A DNA stretch of 64,000 nt from Bacillota bacterium (GTDB lineage: Bacteria; Bacillota; Clostridia; Christensenellales; SZUA-584): assembly GCA_023408075.1 (NCBI GenBank), contig JAEYKW010000011.1:62001-126000 (forward strand), in the 5' to 3' direction. This document shows positions 8,584 to 16,939 of the stretch, piece after piece. Each line of letters opens with the position of its first letter. Within the stretch, counting starts at the first letter, position 1. Position numbers and translations under genes: made by a program. A model generated the notes under the pieces. It was not told where the DNA came from. It saw only the letters and a program-made list of their open reading frames with translations, and did not search any database.

Positions 8584-8910
8584 TCGCATTCACATGATGC
8601 TCCCCAAGCGGCTATTGATATAAGCGGCAAGCCAATCCATCATATCTGCTAAAGACACTAAGAATGATCAATCTTGACGCTTTTTACCGGGACTCTTATC
8701 TGAATGAGGCGCCCGATCATATTCTGATAATGTTAATTGTATTTTTAAGCAAGATGAAAACACGATGGAAGCTTTCATGAGTGAATCAGAATTCACCTCA
8801 TATCTTTTTCTCAAATCTCATTGTCGCACTTTGTTTAATCGCTCTCTTTCCGCATACCCAAACCCCGCCGCCGCGTATACATTAGGGATCACTTATCAAA
8901 GAGGTTTTTG
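8584..8910 (+). other. Intergenic stretch with no supported gene
   Basis: These 327 bases between the EAL-HDOD gene and the ZIP transporter contain no convincing coding frame, terminator or structured RNA. A 44-codon frame from 8777 runs toward the ZIP start but has no ribosome binding site and no recognisable content. Confidence 0.5.
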
Positions 8911-9606
8911 ATGTATCTACTAAGCGGCATAATTGGCAGTGTGATCGGTGCGGTGGGCACCATCATCGGCGGGCTGCTGGCTCTGCTGATCGGCAGGCAT
9001 GCGCATGAGCCGCGCCCGTTTCTGGCTTTCGCGGGCGGCATGATGGTGGCCGTCGTGTTTTTTGATATGCTTTTGGAAAGCGAGGCGCTTGGCGGCATGG
9101 TGCGCATGTGCCTCGGCACGGTATCAGGCGGCGTTTTTTTTGCGCTTGCGGATCCGCTGATTAACCGCAGCGAAGAGCCTTCGCTCTATTCCACGGGGCT
9201 GCTCGTGCTTATCGGCATTGCGCTGCACAATCTGCCCGAAGGGCTTGCGGTGGGCTCGTCACTCGTGGAAAGCCAGCAGATGGCGCTGTCGCTCGGGCTG
9301 CTTATGCTCGTTCACGACATCCCCGAGGGAATCGTGGTATGCCTGCCGCTCCAGCTTTCGGGAATGAAGATACGGCGTATCTTCTTTCTCGCATTGTTGA
9401 CGGGTGTGCCCACGGCGCTCGGCGCGGTCCTCGGCACAGCAATCGGCAGCATTTCCAGGGAAATGATATCGTTCTGCATTGCGTTTGCGAGCGGTGCCAT
9501 GCTGTATATCTCACTCAAAGAGCTGATTCCCGCGGCGGGCAAACACAAGGTGTTCTGGTCGTTGATGGGGCTTTGCATCGGCTTTTTTATGACGGAACTG
9601 ATTTAA
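8911..9606 (+). CDS. ZIP-family metal transporter
   Basis: The 231-residue membrane protein has about seven to eight helices. The ZIP signature is in helix IV, HNLPEGLAVGSSL, and in helix V, HDIPEGIVVCLPL; both hold the metal-coordinating His and Glu residues. It probably imports or exports zinc or another divalent metal. The ATG at 8911 follows GAGG (8901-8904); a TTG one codon earlier is less likely. Its 3' end overlaps the convergent recF gene by 20 bases. Confidence 0.93.
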   Translation: MYLLSGIIGSVIGAVGTIIGGLLALLIGRHAHEPRPFLAFAGGMMVAVVFFDMLLESEALGGMVRMCLGTVSGGVFFALADPLINRSEEPSLYSTGLLVLIGIALHNLPEGLAVGSSLVESQQMALSLGLLMLVHDIPEGIVVCLPLQLSGMKIRRIFFLALLTGVPTALGAVLGTAIGSISREMISFCIAFASGAMLYISLKELIPAAGKHKVFWSLMGLCIGFFMTELI

Positions 9607-10684
9607 GGGGCACCTCTTTAACCGCTCCTTCCGCAACGGTGTAGCTATGGGCATGGGCGCATTTTAGTGGCACCGCCGTGGTGATGAAGCATTGCGCGCC
9701 GCGGATGCGTTCGAGCAGCGCGGACTGACGCGCGGTATCCAGCTCGGAAAATACGTCGTCGAGCAGCAGCACGGGGCTTTCCCCAAAGTCTGCCCGCGCG
9801 ATCTCGAACGTCGCGAGCTTTAGTGAGAGCATCGCCGTTCTTATCTGCCCCTGCGACGAATACGCCTTGATCTCACCACCGTTGAGCGCCACCGCCAAAT
9901 CTTCGCGGTGCGGCCCGTAAAGGCAAAAGCCCTGCTCAATTTCGGAGGACAACGATTTATCCATCTTTTCAAACAGCGCCGTTTTCAAATCCTCCCCGGT
10001 CACGCTGCTTTTATACTTAAGGCTCAACGCTTCGCCCCCGGCGAGATCATGATGCACGGCGCGGCTGATTTCATCGAGCCGCCGCAAAAACACCTGCCGC
10101 GTGCCGATGAGGCGTGCGCCATGGTCGGCCAGCTGCTCATTGAATATCGTCACGAGCTTTTTGAGCTGATGCTCGGCCATGCGCGATTTAAGCAGCGCAT
10201 TTTTCTGTGCAAGCGCCTTGCCGTATTCAAGCAGCTCGTAAAAGTAAGCGGGCCGGAGCTTACTGATCTCCATATCGATAAAGCGGCGGCGCAGAGACGG
10301 CGATTCTTTGAGCACCTTCAAATCCTCGGGTGAAAACACCACCGCGATAAAGTTGCCGAACAGCTCGCCCATCTTCTTCACGGGCTGGCCGCTTAGTTTA
10401 AGGCTCTTTTTTTCGAGCACAGAGAGCAGGGCTTCCACCGAAAACTGTCCCTGCTTCTTGACGACACCGCCTTTGATGTAAGCGGACTGCGCGTCGTCCT
10501 TGATGCACTCGGCTTCCTTTTGCGTGCGGAACGATTTGCCCATGCTCAAAAAACCCACCGCTTCAAGCACGTTCGTTTTGCCGGCGGCATTTTTGCCCTG
10601 CAGAATGTTGATGCCATCCGAAAACGAGACGTTCAGGCTTTCATAGCTGCGAAAGTTTTTAAGCACAAGGCTATTAAGATGCAT
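9587..10684 (-). CDS. recF: DNA replication and repair protein RecF
   Basis: The 365-residue SMC-like ATPase loads RecA at gaps. Walker A is GKNAAGKT (30-37), and the Walker B/D-loop region is LLLDDVFSELD (about 310-320). FRSYESLNVSF at the N-terminus is typical. In most Firmicutes recF follows dnaN; here it is about 45 kb away and sits 10 bases downstream of a membrane glycosyltransferase-like gene, probably cotranscribed with it. Its last 20 bases overlap the convergent ZIP gene. Confidence 0.97.
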   Translation of the reverse strand: MHLNSLVLKNFRSYESLNVSFSDGINILQGKNAAGKTNVLEAVGFLSMGKSFRTQKEAECIKDDAQSAYIKGGVVKKQGQFSVEALLSVLEKKSLKLSGQPVKKMGELFGNFIAVVFSPEDLKVLKESPSLRRRFIDMEISKLRPAYFYELLEYGKALAQKNALLKSRMAEHQLKKLVTIFNEQLADHGARLIGTRQVFLRRLDEISRAVHHDLAGGEALSLKYKSSVTGEDLKTALFEKMDKSLSSEIEQGFCLYGPHREDLAVALNGGEIKAYSSQGQIRTAMLSLKLATFEIARADFGESPVLLLDDVFSELDTARQSALLERIRGAQCFITTAVPLKCAHAHSYTVAEGAVKEVPLKSVPS

Positions 10685-10694
10685 AAGTCACTTC

Positions 10695-11879
10695 CTAAAA
10701 ATACGAGTAATACCAGACCGCGCCCCACACATTGACGGCAATGCCGATTACGGTCAGCACTGCGGGCAGCACCGTCTGCCTGCGCGACAGCGCCTCCGGC
10801 GGCCGTTCGCCGATGACCAGCAGCGAAAACGGCAGCATGTCTACAAGATATCGGCATCCGAACTGCCAGCCCCCCATGGTCTTGTGGGAGAGTATCAGCA
10901 AAAGATGCAGCGCGAGACAGCTTAAATAGATGATCCGCGTGCTATTGAGCCGCCGCTGAAGCAGCCGTACTGCGAGCAGCACGAACGCCGGGTTCACGAG
11001 AAAGAACAGCGTGCCGTTGAACTCGGGCCAGAACCGCTCTCCCCCGGGCAGCTTTAATATCTCAAGGAAATTTCCCGGGACATAATCAAGCGAGAATTGC
11101 GGCGCCGTTAAAAACTCGGGGAGGTAATTATGACCGAACTCAAACGGATTGCCAAACCGGACAGCGTTATAGACGGCAGCGATTATACCCAATGCCGCAA
11201 GCGGCAATACATAGTTGATCGACCGAACAAACGTTCGTATTATATTGCCGTCCTTGATTTTATTATACAGCAGATAAAAAAGCAACGGAGCATAGACAAT
11301 GTTCATGGGGCGGCACGCGAACGCCGCGCCGAGACAGAGGAACGAGAACGCCCACGCGGCCTTTTTTTCGCTGTCCATCAGATAAACGGCGAGCACAAGA
11401 AAGAAAAACCCCTGAGTCTGGGCGGAAAACCACACCCAGCCCGTCAGTGACATATAAAACAGGTTGGAGCCGAGCGTCATCAGCAGCGCCGTGAGCGAGG
11501 AATAAAGCCCGTCAAAGCCGCGCCGCAGCATAAACCGGTAAATCAGCACGAACGAAAAGAAACCGAAAAGTGTGTTGATGAGGTTGTCCGGCGTATTTAT
11601 GCCGAAAAACGGCACGAGCAGGAACTGAATCACGCTCGGAAACGGCGGGAAGCTCACATAATAATGCCCGCCGTACCACGCCAGCTCGAGCCATGAGACG
11701 TTTTCGGGAAGATACATCTTCCCTTCCCACCAAGCCGCCGCCTGACGCGTATACGAATCGTAATCGCTGTGCGAGAGAATGCCCTGCTCAAACACGCGGT
11801 ACATGATGATGTAGGCACACACAAGCAGCCCCGCCGCCAATATGAAATGGTATGTGAAGCGTTGCTTTTCGTCGTTCAT
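10695..11879 (-). CDS. Polytopic GT-C-like membrane protein (putative glycosyltransferase)
   Basis: The 394-residue protein has around ten hydrophobic segments. An acidic extracytoplasmic loop follows TM1 (HSDYDSYTRQAAAWW), with a GGHYYVSFPPFPS motif next. The arrangement resembles GT-C fold glycosyltransferases of the PMT/ArnT type, which use lipid-linked sugars. The exact donor and acceptor cannot be read. It is the first gene of a probable two-gene unit with recF (10-base gap). There is no nearby cell-wall polymer cluster to suggest a substrate. Confidence 0.65.
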   Translation of the reverse strand: MNDEKQRFTYHFILAAGLLVCAYIIMYRVFEQGILSHSDYDSYTRQAAAWWEGKMYLPENVSWLELAWYGGHYYVSFPPFPSVIQFLLVPFFGINTPDNLINTLFGFFSFVLIYRFMLRRGFDGLYSSLTALLMTLGSNLFYMSLTGWVWFSAQTQGFFFLVLAVYLMDSEKKAAWAFSFLCLGAAFACRPMNIVYAPLLFYLLYNKIKDGNIIRTFVRSINYVLPLAALGIIAAVYNAVRFGNPFEFGHNYLPEFLTAPQFSLDYVPGNFLEILKLPGGERFWPEFNGTLFFLVNPAFVLLAVRLLQRRLNSTRIIYLSCLALHLLLILSHKTMGGWQFGCRYLVDMLPFSLLVIGERPPEALSRRQTVLPAVLTVIGIAVNVWGAVWYYSYF

Positions 11880-11934
11880 ATCGCCGTTATTTTATCATGC
11901 ACCTATGTTCTTAAGCAATGCAGAATTGGCGCGG

Positions 11935-12081
11935 TCAGCTTTGTGAGTATTCCTTCCTGAAAAACGAGATGTCTGCGCCGCTGAAACCGAGCATTTTAAG
12001 AAGCGCCAAGTGTTTTTCGGGCGACTGCTGCTCAAACCTTAAATGCCGTTTAAGCAAAAGCGCCCCGTTGCTTTCAGCCAC
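11935..12081 (-). CDS. Possible 48-residue small protein, or tail of the upstream kinase
   Basis: Directly after the TAA of the kinase gene the same frame stays open for 61 codons to a TGA at 11935. Its residues look like real protein: charged and amphipathic, with HLRFEQQSPEKHLALLKMLG. A GTG at 12079-12081 is the best internal start, with only a weak AAGAAG upstream. Options are a separate small protein, or a C-terminal extension cut off by a nonsense change. I do not recognise a family. Confidence 0.35.
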   Translation of the reverse strand: MAESNGALLLKRHLRFEQQSPEKHLALLKMLGFSGADISFFRKEYSQS

Positions 12082-12120
12082 GGAACGCTTCTTTACGGCT
12101 ATTTTAATTCTTAACCGTTC

Positions 12121-12957
12121 TTAATTCTTGATATAGATATGCGTGCTCGCCGCCTTGCCCGAAACGATATCCGCTATGCGGTTCACGGCGCTCGAAATAT
12201 ACACATGCGTGCCCGCTTTGGCGGGGCCGAGCGAATATTTGAGCTTCGCGCCCGCACCCTGCGCGCCCGCGCGCGATGCGCCGCTGCAGCAGGAAATGGC
12301 CTCATTCACGTTTGCCTCAAGCTCCTCGGGGCTGCTGCCCGTAATCTCGCGAATCAGTGTGGCGGAGTCCTTCGGGTCCTGATAGATGCCGTCCACCGAC
12401 GTCAGTATCACAAGCGTTTTGGCGTTGACAAGCATCGCGACCACCGCTGCGGTCTCGTCGTTGTCCACGCACTCCACCACCTCACGGCCGTCGTCGCCGA
12501 TACGTTTGAGCTCCATCTTGCGGTTTTCCTCGCTCGAGACGGGGTCGTTGTAGTTGATGATCGGTATCGCGCCCTGTGCCGGCGCGCGGTTTAACAGCTT
12601 TAATATATGCTCGCGCTTTTCCGCATCGTTAAAGTGGCTGTGCTCCACAAGCACCTGGCGCACCGAGTACTGCGGGCTGATAAACTGACGGTAATTCTCC
12701 ATCAGTATTGCCTGCCCCTGTGCGCTGTAGTCCGTTTTCACGTCTTCCTCGTCGCCGCTGAGTTCCCTGCCGTTGCGCTTTATATAATCGATACGGCCGA
12801 TCTCCGTCGCGCCCGAGCTCACGAGCAGCATGCCGGGCTTCAGCGAACTCCCGAGCCGCGAGAATATATTGTAATCCAGATCGCCGTCATCATGGCGGAT
12901 CAGCGCCATCGAACCGATTTTAACGACGATATCATAAGCACTTTCCAAAAGCGTCAC
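12121..12957 (-). CDS. Amino-acid kinase family protein (glutamate 5-kinase-like)
   Basis: The 278-residue protein has the amino-acid-kinase fold. VVKIGS (11-16) is the phosphate-binding Lys-Gly stretch, LLVSSGATEIG (44-54) resembles the VSSGA motif of ProB, VDNDETAA corresponds to the substrate/Mg region, and TSVDGIYQDP is the shared nucleotide-site motif. It lacks a PUA domain and has unusual insertions, so substrate identity (glutamate or another acid, or UMP) is open. No proA or proC is adjacent. It starts with GTG at 12957 behind AGGAG. The frame stays open after its stop codon. Confidence 0.7.
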   Translation of the reverse strand: MTLLESAYDIVVKIGSMALIRHDDGDLDYNIFSRLGSSLKPGMLLVSSGATEIGRIDYIKRNGRELSGDEEDVKTDYSAQGQAILMENYRQFISPQYSVRQVLVEHSHFNDAEKREHILKLLNRAPAQGAIPIINYNDPVSSEENRKMELKRIGDDGREVVECVDNDETAAVVAMLVNAKTLVILTSVDGIYQDPKDSATLIREITGSSPEELEANVNEAISCCSGASRAGAQGAGAKLKYSLGPAKAGTHVYISSAVNRIADIVSGKAASTHIYIKN

Positions 12958-13033
12958 TGCTCCTATCCTTGGTTGCGGTAAATAACGATATCAGTATAAT
13001 CATCCCACATATAAATGTAAAGCTGTTGTTACA

Positions 13034-13126
13034 TCAGTGCGTATGGTCGAAGATGACAACATCTGCGCCGACAGAGGCCTCAACGGCTTCTTCGGTCTGC
13101 ATGCACCGGATGATGCCAATTTTCAT
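13034..13126 (-). pseudogene. Internally deleted CGGC-domain protein remnant
   Basis: An ATG with ribosome binding site GAGGGG encodes a 30-residue peptide, MKIGIIRCMQTE followed by AVEASVGADVVIFDHTH. As I remember the family, the first 12 residues match the start of CGGC-domain proteins and the final ...DHTH matches their typical C-terminus (DYTH). The middle, including the CGGC motif, is missing. I infer a large in-frame internal deletion that left both ends. It could still be translated. The plus-strand frame at 12969-13181 over the same bases is a shadow. Confidence 0.6.
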
Positions 13127-13225
13127 TTTACCCCTCACACTGTATGGCGTTTTATTTGCTTCAATTATATATTATAAGTGATGGTCGGCAAACACCGCAA
13201 GCGACCAATACCAGGTGTTAAAATA

Positions 13226-13247
13226 AAGGGGAGAGATTATCCCCCTT
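13226..13247 (-). terminator. Terminator-like hairpin after the CPBP gene
   Basis: AAGGGG/CCCCTT (13226-13231 and 13242-13247) forms a stem that on the minus strand is followed by TTTATTTTAA. It lies 57 bases beyond the CPBP stop codon. Confidence 0.55.
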
Positions 13248-13303
13248 CCAATGTAAGGAGAGGAAACACATAAAAATATGATCCCTCTGCCATAGCTCAA
13301 ATT

Positions 13304-14272
13304 TCATTGTGCCACTTCGGCCTGAACGTCCTGTGCCACGGGAGCCTGCTTCACGGGCGCAATCAGCTTTCCTTTTCTCTCAAGCCGCACCATGATCACA
13401 ATACAGACGATCATGGCCGCGATGAATCCGGCTCCTCCGATGATGCCCGTCGGCACGGGACCTGCAAAAGGGTTCACGGCGTCCGCACCCGAGACGAACA
13501 CAACCCCGGTCGCTGCCATGCCGTTCAGCGAACCGTGCGCAATCGCGGCGGGCAGACAGCTGCGCGTCCGGAGCGACAAATAAGAGAGGAGCGTGCCCAC
13601 GGCGATGCAAAAGCCGCACATCGCGAGAATGCCGGTAAGCGGGTATCCCGCGTAGCCGAAGCCGTAATTGTGCCCGATGAGTATGGTCAGCGGTGCATGC
13701 CATACTCCCCATATCACGCCGCTCAACAGCACGGTCGGCACAACGTTCATTTTTTCAGAAAGCTTGGGCACCAGATAACCGCGCCAGCCCCATTCCTCAC
13801 CCGTGGCATTTAATATATTGATCACGGGAGAGAGCACAAGCCCCACCACGATTGAGAGCAGCGTCATTGACTGAACCGCCGGGGTGTCAAGGTTGAGCCC
13901 TTGCGCCGCATACGATTGCGCCATATACCCCATGTTCGGATCAAACAAGTTAGGATAGATGATGAAGTAAACCGCCGCACCAGCAATGATGAGCCCCGCC
14001 GGAAGCAGCCACGCAAGAATATAGAAGCGGACATGCCCTTTGAAATTGGGCAGTATCCACGCATCCTTGAAGCCCTCCCTCGTCACGAGACGCGTGAACA
14101 GCACGCCGAGCGCGGGAACGAACATCATCGCGCCGACCAGCAGCGACAATACCGGCGCAAGTGCGGCGTTGTTCACGATATTGCCGATCACGAAAATCTC
14201 GAGCGCATACGTCACCGCAAACGTGAACACAAGAAAGACAGCGATCCTTTTGCCTGTCGTCATCGTATTCAT
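13304..14272 (-). CDS. CPBP-family intramembrane metalloprotease
   Basis: The 322-residue polytopic protein has the CPBP/CAAX-protease motifs. Motif 1 is EEWGWRGYLVPKL (the glutamate pair), followed by the His motif GVIWGVWHAPL and a C-terminal His/Asn region AHGSLNG. These proteases act inside membranes, often on small peptides or regulators. It is the third gene of the merR-ybjQ-CPBP transcription unit, 9 bases after ybjQ. It could process the membrane-anchored MerR regulator encoded upstream, but this is speculation from context. Confidence 0.88.
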   Translation of the reverse strand: MNTMTTGKRIAVFLVFTFAVTYALEIFVIGNIVNNAALAPVLSLLVGAMMFVPALGVLFTRLVTREGFKDAWILPNFKGHVRFYILAWLLPAGLIIAGAAVYFIIYPNLFDPNMGYMAQSYAAQGLNLDTPAVQSMTLLSIVVGLVLSPVINILNATGEEWGWRGYLVPKLSEKMNVVPTVLLSGVIWGVWHAPLTILIGHNYGFGYAGYPLTGILAMCGFCIAVGTLLSYLSLRTRSCLPAAIAHGSLNGMAATGVVFVSGADAVNPFAGPVPTGIIGGAGFIAAMIVCIVIMVRLERKGKLIAPVKQAPVAQDVQAEVAQ

Positions 14273-14281
14273 AATGCCTCC

Positions 14282-14599
14282 TTAGCCTTTAATTTTCACA
14301 GCCGTACCGTACGCAATGACCTCCGCCGCACTCTGCATGATGGATGCCGACGCATAGCGGATATTGATCACCGCGTCGGCACCGAGCGCCTGCGCTTCAT
14401 CCACCATACGCTTCATTGCGATCTGGCGGGATTCGTTGAGCATATCGGTGTAGCTTTTGATTTCTCCGCCCACCAGCGTTTTCATACCGGCCATAAAATC
14501 CTTGCCGAAATGCTCGGACATCACCACGTTGCCCTTGACGAGGCCAAGCGACTCGACGATTTCCTTTCCCGGAATATAATCAATATTTAGCAGCAGCAT
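14282..14599 (-). CDS. YbjQ/UPF0145 family protein
   Basis: The 105-residue protein shows the YbjQ pattern: GLVKGNVVMSEH, MVDEAQALGADAVINIRYASASIM and a C-terminal AYGTAVKI. These form oligomeric barrels; their function is unsettled, and metal binding has been suggested. The start overlaps the end of merR by 20 bases, so the two are translationally coupled. It sits between merR and the CPBP protease gene. Confidence 0.88.
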   Translation of the reverse strand: MLLLNIDYIPGKEIVESLGLVKGNVVMSEHFGKDFMAGMKTLVGGEIKSYTDMLNESRQIAMKRMVDEAQALGADAVINIRYASASIMQSAAEVIAYGTAVKIKG

Positions 14600-15215
14600 T
14601 TTCTTCGCCCTCCTTGATTTCTTTTATTCTCTGCTTTAATGCCAGCGATACGCCGACAATGACGGCGGTGGGGAAAAGAAGAATCAGCGCCGCCACCAGC
14701 CCCGGCACATGGCCGGCAATAAAGCCCCATACCAGCAGCCCTGTGACCGCAACCATAAACGCAACGATCAAAAACGCCGCTATGATAGCCGTATAACGTC
14801 GCTTTCTGTCCTTGCTGATATTTGTAAAGCGCGCTCCTTCCCTTTCCATCTTCTCGATCTGCGCTAAATACACATCGGGATCAAGCTTATCGAGAGGCTG
14901 CGCATCCTCGGCCATTTGCGTGCAAAGCCTTTTTGTCTGTTCGAGGTTCACGCTGTCACGCTCGAGCTTAATCAGGTGCCGCCGTAAGGCATCTTCGGTC
15001 GTCAGTATGCCTTTTTGCACCTTGAGAATTTCCTCAATGGGCATCGCGAGCTTACGCAGCAGCTTGATTTTTTTAAGCAGCAGCACGTCGCTTGCGTCAT
15101 AGTCGCGGTATCCGTTGCCCGTATTGCGGCCGGGTGCCAGCAGCCCTTCTTTTTCGTAAAACCGTATGTTTCTTTTTGTGATGCCGACGGCTTGTTCGAC
15201 CTCATTGATTTTCAA
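14580..15215 (-). CDS. MerR-family regulator with C-terminal membrane anchor
   Basis: The winged-helix MerR domain occupies residues 1-70 (ITKRNIRFYEKEGLL, NGYRDYDASDVLLLKKI). A dimerising coiled coil follows (75-130). Two transmembrane helices then occur at about 141-163 and 171-193, so the DNA-binding domain is tethered to the cytoplasmic membrane face. No classical effector domain is present. The start is TTG at 15215 with GGGGG about 8 bases upstream. It heads the merR-ybjQ-CPBP operon behind a promoter of MerR type and is likely autoregulatory. Confidence 0.88.
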   Translation of the reverse strand: MKINEVEQAVGITKRNIRFYEKEGLLAPGRNTGNGYRDYDASDVLLLKKIKLLRKLAMPIEEILKVQKGILTTEDALRRHLIKLERDSVNLEQTKRLCTQMAEDAQPLDKLDPDVYLAQIEKMEREGARFTNISKDRKRRYTAIIAAFLIVAFMVAVTGLLVWGFIAGHVPGLVAALILLFPTAVIVGVSLALKQRIKEIKEGEENAAAKY

Positions 15216-15242
15216 ATGAATGTCCCCCTTTTACTTAGATTA

Positions 15243-15273
15243 ATTGTATACCTTCTATGAAGGGGAAGGTCAA
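15243..15273 (-). promoter_or_regulatory. MerR-type promoter with 19-bp spacer and operator dyad
   Basis: On the minus strand, -35 TTGACC (15273-15268) and -10 TACAAT (15248-15243) are 19 bp apart, the long spacing typical of MerR-controlled promoters. Between them lies the inverted repeat ACCTTC-N9-GAAGGT (15250-15270). The merR gene starts 28 bases downstream. An alternative -10, TATACA with 17-bp spacing, overlaps it. Confidence 0.8.
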
Positions 15274-15435
15274 TAGCTCTGTGAAAAATAACACAAACTT
15301 ACCCAAAGAGGTGCATTTGAGCCATCTTCGGGTTGATTTTTTCATACGTCTTTGATATCCTTTAGCATAAGAAAACTCTGACATGATCTTTCAATCGGCA
15401 GACATCAAGGATATGACATAAGAAAGGGCACAACT

Positions 15436-15879
15436 ATGACAATCGCAATCGGCGGAGACCATGGCGCATTCGAACTGAAATTGCAGGTTATCGATCATCT
15501 GCAGAAAAAAGGCATTAAAACGCTGGATATGGGCACATATAACACCGAGTCTTCCGACTATCCCGACTATGCGCCTCCGGTTTGCAATGCCGTTCTTTCG
15601 GGTGAAGCGGATTTTGGCATTGTCATCTGCGGAACAGGCATCGGTATTTCAATTTCGGCAAACAAAATTCACGGCATCCGGTGTGCGCTGCTTAATGATA
15701 CCTACTCGGCCAGAATGGCGCGCGAGCACAACGACGCAAACGTGATGGCTATTGGTGCGCGCGTTTTGGGCGTCGGGCTTGCTCTCGATATCGTTGATAC
15801 TTTTTTAGATTCGGATTTTTCGCATGACGAGCGCCATAGCCGTAGAGTCGAAAAAATTATGGCTTTGGAGAAACGTTAA
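15436..15879 (+). CDS. rpiB: Ribose 5-phosphate isomerase B
   Basis: The 147-residue RpiB/LacAB-family protein has GGDHGAFELK at the N-terminus, YPDYA, the catalytic cysteine in ICGTGIGISISANK and the His motif EHNDANVMAIGAR. It interconverts ribose 5-phosphate and ribulose 5-phosphate. LacA/LacB-type isomerases are related, but the motif set and position before upp suit nucleotide metabolism. A ribosome binding site AGAAAGG precedes the ATG. Confidence 0.93.
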   Translation: MTIAIGGDHGAFELKLQVIDHLQKKGIKTLDMGTYNTESSDYPDYAPPVCNAVLSGEADFGIVICGTGIGISISANKIHGIRCALLNDTYSARMAREHNDANVMAIGARVLGVGLALDIVDTFLDSDFSHDERHSRRVEKIMALEKR

Positions 15880-15982
15880 ACGTTTCTTTTTTTAACAAAC
15901 GGTTTATTTTGAAAATGATGGCATCACATCACAGGATAAATGTTGGGCACAATTAAACTTATATCAAATACGGAGGAATATT

Positions 15983-16612
15983 ATGGGCAAGTTAGTCGTG
16001 ATGGATCACCCGCTCATTCAGCATAAAATATCGCTGATCAGAGACAAACAGACAGGGACGAGGGATTTTCGTCTTCTCGTTGAGGAAATAGCGATGCTGA
16101 TGGCGTATGAGGTGACGCGCGATCTTCCCTTAAAGGAAGTCGAAATCGAAACGCCGGTCGCCAAGGCCAAAACCAAGGTGATATCGGGCAAAACGATCGG
16201 CATCGTTCCTATTCTCCGCGCCGGGCTGGGGATGGTCAACGGCATACTATCGCTTGTTCCCGCCGCTAAGGTCGGGCATATCGGCCTATACCGCGATCCC
16301 GAAACGCTGCAGCCCGTGGAATATTACTGCAAGCTGCCCACCGATGCATCCGAGCGCGACCTCATCATCGTGGACCCGATGCTCGCGACAGGCGGCAGCG
16401 CCAACGGCGCCATCACGCTGCTTAAAGAACGCGGCGTCAAGAATATCAAGCTCGTCTGCCTCATCGCCGCGCCCGAGGGTATTGCCGCCGTACAAAAAGA
16501 GCATGACGATGTGGATATATTTGTGGCGGCTGTTGATGAAAAACTCAACGATCACGGCTATATCGTTCCGGGTCTTGGCGACGCGGGCGACAGGCTGTTT
16601 GGTACAAAATAA
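15983..16612 (+). CDS. upp: Uracil phosphoribosyltransferase
   Basis: The 209-residue protein makes UMP from uracil and PRPP. The PRPP-binding loop is VDPMLATGGSA, and the uracil-binding C-terminus is GYIVPGLGDAGDRLFGT. GIVPILRAGLGM is also diagnostic. The ATG at 15983 follows GGAGG. It lies 14 bases before the V-ATPase operon, the same order seen in other Clostridia, so read-through is likely. Confidence 0.97.
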   Translation: MGKLVVMDHPLIQHKISLIRDKQTGTRDFRLLVEEIAMLMAYEVTRDLPLKEVEIETPVAKAKTKVISGKTIGIVPILRAGLGMVNGILSLVPAAKVGHIGLYRDPETLQPVEYYCKLPTDASERDLIIVDPMLATGGSANGAITLLKERGVKNIKLVCLIAAPEGIAAVQKEHDDVDIFVAAVDEKLNDHGYIVPGLGDAGDRLFGTK

Positions 16613-16626
16613 CAGGAGTAAAGCGA

Positions 16627-16938
16627 ATGGCAATGGATGTGTTATCCGAAATCAAAGCCGCTGAAGAAAAAGCGCAGGATTTAAGGCGAGTGGCGTCAAT
16701 CGCTGCCAAAGACGCGTTAAAAGCCGCTTCGCAGGAGAATACCGCCCTTGAGGACGAAGCGCTGGCGCAAGCGCGCCACGACAGCCTTAAAAAGGTGGAT
16801 GAAGGGCGCGCTTTAGCAAAAGCGGAGCTTGACAGCATGCAAGCGGAACGCCTTAAAGAATGCGACATGCTTAAATCAAACGCAGGACAGAAGCTTTCCG
16901 CCGCTGCGGATGTGTGTTTAGAGAGGATACTCGCATAA
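16627..16938 (+). CDS. V-type ATPase subunit G/H (peripheral stalk)
   Basis: The 103-residue, strongly charged coiled-coil protein is rich in Ala, Glu and Lys from end to end. Its position as the first gene of the V-ATPase operon identifies it as the small peripheral-stalk partner of subunit E (NtpF/AhaH type). The family is poorly conserved, so the call rests mainly on size, composition and context. It starts with ATG behind AGGAG and ends one base before the ntpI start codon. Confidence 0.82.
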   Translation: MAMDVLSEIKAAEEKAQDLRRVASIAAKDALKAASQENTALEDEALAQARHDSLKKVDEGRALAKAELDSMQAERLKECDMLKSNAGQKLSAAADVCLERILA

Positions 16939-16939
16939 A

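Noticed and set aside
8777..8911. 44-codon frame ahead of the ZIP gene
   Set aside because: No ribosome binding site, no conserved features, and it ends at the ZIP start.
12969..13181. 70-codon plus-strand frame
   Set aside because: It is antisense to the CGGC remnant, which explains the bases better, and lacks a ribosome binding site.
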